A stretch of DNA of 64,000 bases from contig CP079108.1 in assembly GCA_019285715.1 (NCBI GenBank), positions 2,929,001-2,993,000 on the forward strand, read 5' to 3'. The position numbers were made by a program, and so were the translations under genes. Positions 25,413 through 34,400 of this stretch are shown here, one piece after another; position 1 is the first letter of the stretch; each line of letters opens with the position of its first letter. Under the pieces are notes generated by a model. It did not search any database. It saw only the letters and a program-made list of their open reading frames with translations, and was not told the DNA's origin. Source of the stretch: Sphingosinicellaceae bacterium (GTDB lineage: Bacteria > Pseudomonadota > Alphaproteobacteria > Sphingomonadales > Sphingomonadaceae).

Positions 25413-28400
25413 ATGATCCGCATCCCGCTGCACCGCCGCACCCTGCTCGCCGGAGCCTCGGTCGCCGCGCTGGTGCTGGCCGGACCGGCCGCCGCCGAGC
25501 CGTTCGGCCGCCGCACCGCGGTCGACCCCGCCGCACAGGCCGCCCGCGCCGCCGAGACGGCCGCCACCCGCAACGTCGCCGCCACCGCCGCCGCCACCCG
25601 CACGCGCGCCGCGTTCGCGGCCGCCGCCCAGGCCCGCCAGCTCATGGACGGGGTCCAGGCCGCCGCCCGCGTCGCCGCGCTCGCCGGGAAGAGCCTCGTC
25701 CCCAACGGCCTCGGCGCCGGCGGCCTGCAGGTCGCGGCCGGCGTCGGCGTCGATCCGACCCTATGGGTCAACGCCGCCGCCCCCACCCAGACCACCACCG
25801 GCGGGCGCACCGCCGTCACCGTCACCCAGACCGCCAGCAAGGCGATCCTGACCTGGGACAGCTTCAACGTCGGCCGCGAAACCGACCTGACCTTCAACCA
25901 AGCCGGGCATACCGACTGGGTCGCCCTCAACCGCATCACCGGCGTCACCGCCGACCCGTCCAAAATCCTCGGCACCATCAAAGCCGACGGCGCCGTCTAC
26001 ATCATCAACCAGAACGGCATCATCTTCGGCGGCGCCTCACAGGTGAACGTCCGAAGCCTGATCGCGTCGAGCCTCGATATCCACGGCGGTACGATCGAAA
26101 CGACGCAGCCCAACGACGCCGGCGGCAATCCGATCAGTGACGCGCTGTGGCAGCAGGCGAAGATCGCAGCGCGGGATGCGCGGTTCATCGCGGGGCTGGC
26201 GGCCCCGACCGCGACGCCGACGTTCAGCGACTATGTCCAGAATGACTATTCTGCGACGCCGCCGGAGGTTCCGACCACGGACCAGGTGGTTGTGGAGCGC
26301 GGGGCGCGGATCGCGGTGGCGCCGCTCGGGCAGGCGATCCTGCTGGGTCATGACGTCGTCAATGCCGGGACGATCACCGCGCCCGACGGCCAGGTGCTGC
26401 TGTCCGCCGGTGGGAGTATCATCCTCCAGCGCGGCGTCGACCGGACACAGGTCGATGGCAACAGTGCCGACGGGCAGGTTCGCGGCTATGTCACGGCGGT
26501 GCGGGGGTACGGCAAGGCACGCAACGACGGCGTGGCGGAAGCGACGCGCGGCAACGTCTCGCTCCATGCCGACGAGGTCGAGCAGAACGGCGTGATCGCG
26601 GTCACCACGGCGATCGACCGCGCCGGCTCGATCATCCTCGACACCTCGGTCAGCCCGCTGAACGGCAATACCGCCGTGAACGTCGGCTATGCCTACAACT
26701 ACGGCACTGTCAGCATCGGCGCGGGCAGCTCGATGTCGATCCTGCCGGACGCGAGCGGGGCGACCGCGGTCGGCAATACCTTCAAACCATCGACGGTCGA
26801 GATCTTTGGCACCAACATCAGCTTCGGCGAGGGCGCGACCTTGTACGCGCCGGGCGCGAAGGCGTTCATCTACGCGCCCGCCAACGCCCTGGCGGGGCGT
26901 TTCTACCTTGGCGCCGGGGCGACCATCGACTTGTCGGGGCTTGGCGATGTCACCGCTCCGATGAGCCAGAACCAGATCGCGGCAGAACTGCGCGCCAACG
27001 AGTTGCGCGACAACCCGGTGCTGCGCGACAGCGCCTTGCGCGGGCAGTCGGTGTTCTTCGACGCGCGCCTCGGCAGCAAGCTGACGAACGGCACCGGCGT
27101 CGCCGATCTCAGCGGCTGGTACGACCTGATCCCGCGCACCGTCAGCCAGTTCATGACCGGCGGCGGCTCGCTGACGCTGCAACAGTCGGAGATCGTCACG
27201 CGCGCCGGGTCGGTCATCGACCTGTCGGGCGGCAGCGTCCATTATGCCGACGGCATGGTCCGGCGGACGCGGCTGATCGACGGCTCAGGGAAACTGGTGC
27301 CGATCGAGTTCGCCGACACTGCGACCACTTACGTCGGCATCGAGGGCGACGCCATCACCAGCCATGTGCGCTGGGGCATCACCGAGCGCTTCACCAGCGA
27401 CTTCACCCGCGGCCTGAGCCAATGGCAGGCCGGCTACGACGAGGGCCATTCGGCCGGGAGCCTGAGCGTGCTGACGCCGGGCCCGGGGTTCGACAAAGCG
27501 CGCATCTTCGACGGGACCGTCCGCGCCGATACGGTAACGGGCCAGTACCAGGTCGCCGCCCCGGCGGGATCGACCGTCACCGACGCGACCAAGGTCTGGC
27601 AGGAGCGCCCGGCACTCGCGACGCTCAACTTTTCCAGCGTCGACGGTTTCGGTCGCGCCCCGCTAGGTGGAAACATCACGATCGCGGCGGGCGGCCCGCG
27701 GCTGGACAGCAGCTCCACCGCCGACACCGTGTTGTTCGATACCGAGAACGGCAATGCGTCGCTGGTGAACGGCATCGTCGCCGCCGATCACATCCTGCCG
27801 GCCAACTGGTTCGACGGCAAGACCTTCGGGACGGTGGCGCTGCGCGCCGGTGTCGAGAATTATTATACCTACGAAACGTCGAACAACCTCAACTTCACGC
27901 CGGTGGCCGGGCATCCGCTGATCGGCGGCGTCCTGACGATCGGTGCCGGCGTCACCGTCAACCTTGGCGACTACGGCAAGTTCGAGTTCCTCGGCCGGCA
28001 GGCCGAGATCGACGGCACCATCGTCGCGGCCGGCGGATCGGTGAAGCTGCAGACCGTCGAGACCGTGATGTACGACTCCTACACAGCGATCCCGGGGGAG
28101 CAACTCGTGCCCGGTGACGTTCTCGGCACGCACCTCGGCGCGACCGGCGTCATCGACGTCGCGGGCCGCTGGACGAACAATCTGCAGGAGAACCTCGACG
28201 GCGAGCCGCTGACGCAGGCCGTGATCAACGGCGGCTCGGTGACGATCGTCGCGCACGACCTGCTCCTCGACGCCGGCTGGCGGATCGACGTCAGCGGCGG
28301 CGCGCAGCTGACGACCGGAGGCGGCTCGCCGATTCTCGGCAACGGCGGCGCGATCCTCCTCGACAACAGCCAGGGCGGGCAGGCAACGCGGACCGCCGAA

Positions 28401-31400
28401 CCGAGCGGGCGCATCGTTCTCGACGGCGCGCTGGTCGGCTACGCACCGGGCCGGGGCGGCAGCCTGACCGTCGATACCAACCAGTCGGTCTACATCGGCG
28501 GCGCGGCGATCCTGCCGTCGGGTGTACTCGGCGCCGGCAACGCGGCCGCGGTCAAGCTGCTGCTCAGCGCTGATGCCGTCCTACCGGCTGGGGCGACCTT
28601 GCCCTTCCCAGTCAATTACAGTGCCGCCGTCGTGCCCGCCGGGGCGGCGTTCGCGCAGGACACGGGCCTGTACCTCCCGAATGGCCCGCTGCCGCCGCTG
28701 GCCGCCGACTGGACCGTGCCGGGCACCGATTTCTACATCCAGGACGACGCCGGAAACACGTATTTCTCCGGCTCGGTGGTTCCCGCCGGCACCGTCATCC
28801 CGTTCCTGAACGGCACCTTCACGGCGGGTTCGACGCTGCCCGCCGACGTTTTTCCGAACGGCATCGCCTTTCCGTCCGCGGTCGGCCTTCTGCAGCCGGC
28901 CGGCGTCCTCATGACCCCGTTCACGCTGCCGAAGGGGCTGGCGATCGCCGCCGGGACGGTGTTCGGTGTCGATGTCGGGATCGTCGCGCCCAAGACCTAT
29001 GCCGCAGATTTCTTCACCAAGGGCGGTTTCGCAAGCTACGAACTGGCCGGTTCACAGGGCGTGACGCTGACAGCGGGCACCATCCTCGCGCCGACCATCG
29101 ATACGCTGACGCTGGGCGCCGTGTCCGGGCTGGCGACAGGCGCCCGTCTCGGCGACCTTGTCTTGGTTGCCGGCTCGGGGGTGACGCTGGTCAACTCCGC
29201 GAGCCTGCCCGAGGCGCGCCGCCCGGCGATGGACCTCGTCCTGTCCACCGTCGCGACGAGCATCGACGGCAGCTCGCTGTTCAGCCGGATCAACGGCGAC
29301 TTCGGCCGTGTCGATCGGGGCGGGACGCGCAGCCCCGGCAGCGTGACGGTCGAGACCGGGGCGGCGATCAAGATGAGCGCCGGCTCGCGCGTCTTCCTCG
29401 ACAGCGTCACCGGCATCGCGGTCGACGGGACGATCGACGCGGCGGGCGGGATCATCCGGATCGGCGGTCTCGGCAGTTCCGACTATGGTAGCCCCGGCAC
29501 GCAGATCAGCATCGGCGACAACGCCCGGCTGACGGCGCGCGGCTATCAGGAGGCGCTGCTGGCCGGCGGCATCACCACCCGCACCGTGAAGGGCGGCGGC
29601 CAGATCCTGATCGGCGGGACGAGCAGCGCCACGGACAGCATCGGCGAAAACCAGGTCCGCGCCGTCGCGATCGGCGCGGGCGCGGTGCTTGACGTCTCGG
29701 GCATCCACGGCACCAACGACCTGATCGCCGGTATCTCGGCCGGCATCGACAGCGGTCGGACCGACGCGCCGAAGGTGGCGGTGGCGGTTGCCGTCGACGG
29801 CGACGCCGGGACGATCCTCGTCCATGGCACCACCGGCATCATCGCCGGGTCGCTGCAACTCGCGGCGGGCGGCGCAACCGGCCGCGCCGGGACGCTGAGC
29901 ATCGGCCAGGCCAGCCCAACAGCACCGCTGATCGTCCGCCAGTCCACCCCGGCAGGACTGGAGCCGGTCACCCTGGCCAGCGACATCGCACAGGACGGGC
30001 TGACGCTGGTCGCGGACTCCATCCACGGTGTCGGGCAACTGACGCTGGCAACAGGCCACGGCTATTCCCTCACCCATATGCAGGGCATCCTGTTCGACGG
30101 CTCGGTGACGCTTTCGGCGCAGCGCGGGATCACGCTGGAGGCCGACCGGATCCAGCGGACGATCGATGCCGAAGGCGCGCCGAGCGTGGTAACGCTGTCG
30201 GCTCCGTATGTGCGCTTCAAGGGGAACGACGCCGTCGGGCCAACTTACGGCGACCCGGTCTATGCAACCGACCTCAACGGCTCGCTGACGGTGCGCGCCA
30301 ATCTGATCGACCTCAGCGGCGCGATGCAGTTCGACTGCAGCGCCAGCAATTGCGACGTGCCCGGCAATGGCGGCTTCGGCACCTTGCTGTTCCAGTCGGC
30401 GGGCGACGTGCGGCTGATCGCCGGCGGCGGCCTCGACCCGAATTCGCAGCAACCGCTGCGAACGGGCCTGACCAGCGGCGGCGACATCATCTTCGACGCG
30501 GCGCAGGTCTATGTGACCAACGGTATCAGTTCCCCCTACAATGGCGGCCAGCTCGAGCGCGGCGACGCCGACCCGGGCTTTCTGGTGCAGGCCGGGCAGC
30601 GGATCGTCGTGCGCTCGAACGGCGCGGCGGCCCCGATCCCGCTCAACTTCGGCGAGCGGCTGACGCTGCGCGCGCCGGTCATCGAACAGAGCGGCGTCCT
30701 GCGCGCGCCCGCCGGGCAGATCCGGCTGGAGGCCTCCGACCGCCTGACGCTGGCGCCCGGCAGCCTGACCTCGGTCTCGCTCGGCGGGCTGACCGTGCCG
30801 TTCGGCGGCGGGGGGTTTGAGGGTTACGGCCGGGTCGACTGGGCGCCGACCCGTGCGGTGGCGCTGACCGGCGGGACCGTCGATGCGCAGGCCGGTTCGC
30901 GGGTCGAGGTCACCGGCGGCGGCGACCTGCTCGGCTGGTCGTTCGTTGCCGGCACCGGCGGGACCACGGACATATTGGCGAACAAATCGGCGGACGGCTA
31001 TTTCGCCATCCTGCCGAGCCTCGGCGACCGCCCCGCACCGCAGCATCCTGTGGCGAACAGCGGCGGCCTGGAATCGACCTCCAACGCGCTCAGCGATCCC
31101 CGGCTCAGCGTCGGCGACACCATCTGGCTTGGCGACTCCGCCGGGGTGAAGGCGGGCTATTACATCCTGCTGCCGGCTTATTACGCACTGCTCGACGGCG
31201 CGCTGCTGGTGCGGCCGAAGGGGGCGACCGCTTATGCCTCGCCGTTCGAGACGGTGACGCACGCCGACGGATCGCACGTCACCGCCGGCTATACCGCCGT
31301 GTCGGGGACCGCAATTCGCGGCCCGTGGTCGGCGTTCGAGGTCCTCGATAGCAAGACGTGGCGCCAGTACAGCGACTTCACGTCGGTCTCGTTCAACGCG

Positions 31401-34400
31401 CAAAAATCCGCCGCCGCGACACTGGCGGGCATCACCTTGCGGACGCTGGCCGATGCGGGCGGCGTCCAGGTAACGGCACAGGACAGCCTCAACCTGGCGG
31501 GCAGCATGGACTTTTCGGCGGCCAAGGGCCTGATCGGGACGCTCGACATCGCCAGCGACCGGATCGCGGTCACCAACGGCACCGCGCCCGAGGGCTATCT
31601 GCGCGTCGATGCAAAGCAGATTGAGGCGCTGGGCGCCGGCAGCGTGCTGATCGGCGGCACCGGGCCGAGCAACAGCTTCGCCGCGTTCGACTACAGCACC
31701 TACACGCCGTTCGGGATCCGGCAGGGCGTCGCGCTGACCACCGTCGCGACCGACGTGCTGGTCACCGCCGGCACGACGCTTAAGCTGGGCGAACTGCTGC
31801 TCATCGCCAGCGATTCGGTGACCATCGACGACGGCGCGGTGCTGAGTGCGACGGGCAAGCCGGGCGACCCGAGCAAGCTGCTGGTCGCCGGTGACGGCGC
31901 GCTGGTCCGCCTGACGGGGGGCGACCGCGTCGCCATCGTGCGGACGGGTGCGGCCGGGCAAACGGGCAGCCTGCGGATCGGCGAGAATGCGCGGCTGACC
32001 ACGGCGGGTGCGCTGTCGCTCGATGCCAGTATCGGTTTCGACCTTGCGGGCACGGCGCTGCTCGACGTGGCGCGGCTCGACCTGGCGTCGGACCGCATCA
32101 ACCTCGGCGACGTGCCGGCGGGTGAAAGCGGCACGACCATCGGCCTCGATACCGTGCGGCGTCTCGCCGCTTCGGCCGACCTGTCGCTGCATGGTCGCCA
32201 GTCGATCGACCTGTACGGCGACCTCACGCTCGGCGCGCGCGATGGCGGTGGCAAGGCGTTGCTGGCGGCGCTGACGCTCGATACCGCACTGCTGCAGGGC
32301 CACGCCGAAGACGGCGCGGGCGCGGCATTGACGGTCGGCGTGCTGACCCTGACGAACAGCAATGTCGCCGGAGCCGAGGCGATAGCCGGCACGGCGGCGC
32401 TGGCGCTCGATGTCGATACGCTGGTGCTCGGGCCGGGCTCGACCGGGGTCGGCGGCTATGCGGGCATCATCGGCCGGGTCGGCGAGATCCTCACCAAGGG
32501 TACGGGTAGTTTGAACGTCGGCGGCGACCTGACGCTGGCCACCGGCCGGGTCACTGCCGGGACCGCGTCGAAGTTCGAACTGGCGACCAGCGGTGCGCTG
32601 ACCTTGGCGCACGGTGACGTACCGGTCGCTGCCGCAGGTCCCACGTTGGGCGGCAGCCTGACGCTGACCGGAGCGGAGCTGACGCTGGGCACTGCGATCG
32701 TCGCGAACGCGGGCACGGTCATGCTCGGCGCCGCGGGTGATATCGCGCTGCTCGACGGGGCGCGCATCGACGTCTCGGGCCGCGCCGTCGACTTCCGCGA
32801 CACGGTGAAATACGCGCCCGGCGGCATTGTGCGCCTGACTGCGACAGGCGCGGTCGCGCTCGCGGCTGGGTCGCTGGTCGACGTCTCCGGGGCGGTACGC
32901 GGCGGGAGCGCCGGCATCGTCGAAATCCGGGCGGCCGGGGACGCGACACTGGGCGGCGACCTCAGCGCCACGTCGGCGGCCGGCTATGCGGGCGGCGAGT
33001 TCCTGCTGGCGGCGAACCACACCGACTTCGGGGCGTTGAACTCCCGCCTGAACACCAGCGGCTTCGATGCCGCGCGCGACATCACCTTGCGCCAGGACAT
33101 CGTCCTCGACGCCGGCAGCAGCATCGTCGCGCACCGCGTCGCGCTGCATTCGGAGGGTGGCACCGTGCAGATCGGCGGGGCCATCGACGCGCGCGGCAAC
33201 GCGGCCGACGCCGACGGCGGCGTCGTCCTGCTAAGCGGCGCTGCGGTGGAGCTGACCGGCACCATCGACGCCAGCGCCGGGTCCGCCGTTGCGGGCGGCT
33301 ATGACCCGTCGAGCGGCACCGTGGAGCTTGCCGGCAACTCGGTCACGCTGGGCAACGGCTCGGCCATCATGCTCGGCGGCGGACGCCAGGGCGGCGGGCG
33401 CCTCATGGTCCGCGCCGACCGCATCGGCACCGGCGTCAACGCGACGCTGGGTGGCACCACGACCGGCGCGCGCGAGCAGACGCTGGTCGGCATGGCGGAC
33501 TATGCCACCGACACCGTCGATGCCGATGTGGCCATGACCGCCATCGATGCCGCCAACGGCTGGCTGGCGACCGTCAGCCAGACCGCCGGCTGGACCACCG
33601 GTGCGGGTATCGCATTCACCAGCGCCGGCGACCTGTCGGTGAATTCGGCCATCGACCTCGCAGTGGTGAACGGTGCGGGCTATCTCGGGCTCAAGGCCGC
33701 CGGCGACATCCTCGTCGACGCCAGCATCAGCGACGGCTTCTCCAGCGCCGGGCGGGACGCCACCCTCGAGGCGGGCCGGTCATTCAGCTATGGCTTCGAC
33801 GCCGGGCGCGACGTGGTGATCGGGGCGGACCGCCTCGTTCGCACCGGTACCGGCGACATCCGCGTCGCCGCCGTCCGCGACCTCGTGCTGACTACCAACG
33901 GCTCGGTGATCTACACCGCCGGCAGCGCGACCCCGACGACGACGGGCTTCGACCACAGCGGCTTCGGCCCCGTGGCAGTCGACGGCGGCCGCGTTCTCGG
34001 CGAGTTTCCGACGCTGGGCGGCAACGTCTCGCTCGCCGCCGGGCGCGACATCTCCGCGCCGATCGTCACCCAAAGCGCCTCGGCGTGGCTGTACCGCTAC
34101 GGCAACTCCGCCTGGGATGGCACTCCCGACCACACTGCGGTCCTCGAGCAGACCAGCTGGTCGATCGTCTATGGCAACTTCCAGTCGGGCGTCGCGGCGT
34201 TCGGCGGCGGCAACGTCCGGGTCCGCGCCGGGCGCGACATCTGGGACCTCGGCGTCGCGCTGCCGACCACCGGCTACCTGACCACCGGCGTCGGCAATCA
34301 CGCGCAGGCGAGCGACCTTGTCGTCCGCGGCGGCGGCGACCTCGATGTACGAGCGGCAGGCGACCTCAACGGCGGCTTCTTCGTCCTCGGTCGCGGCCAT

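Noticed and set aside
29052-33149. Open frame of about 1365 codons on the minus strand, antisense to the giant exoprotein
   Set aside because: It has no recognisable domain and is Arg/Asp/Gln-rich. It mirrors the codon bias of the plus-strand gene. High-GC DNA often leaves such antisense frames open.
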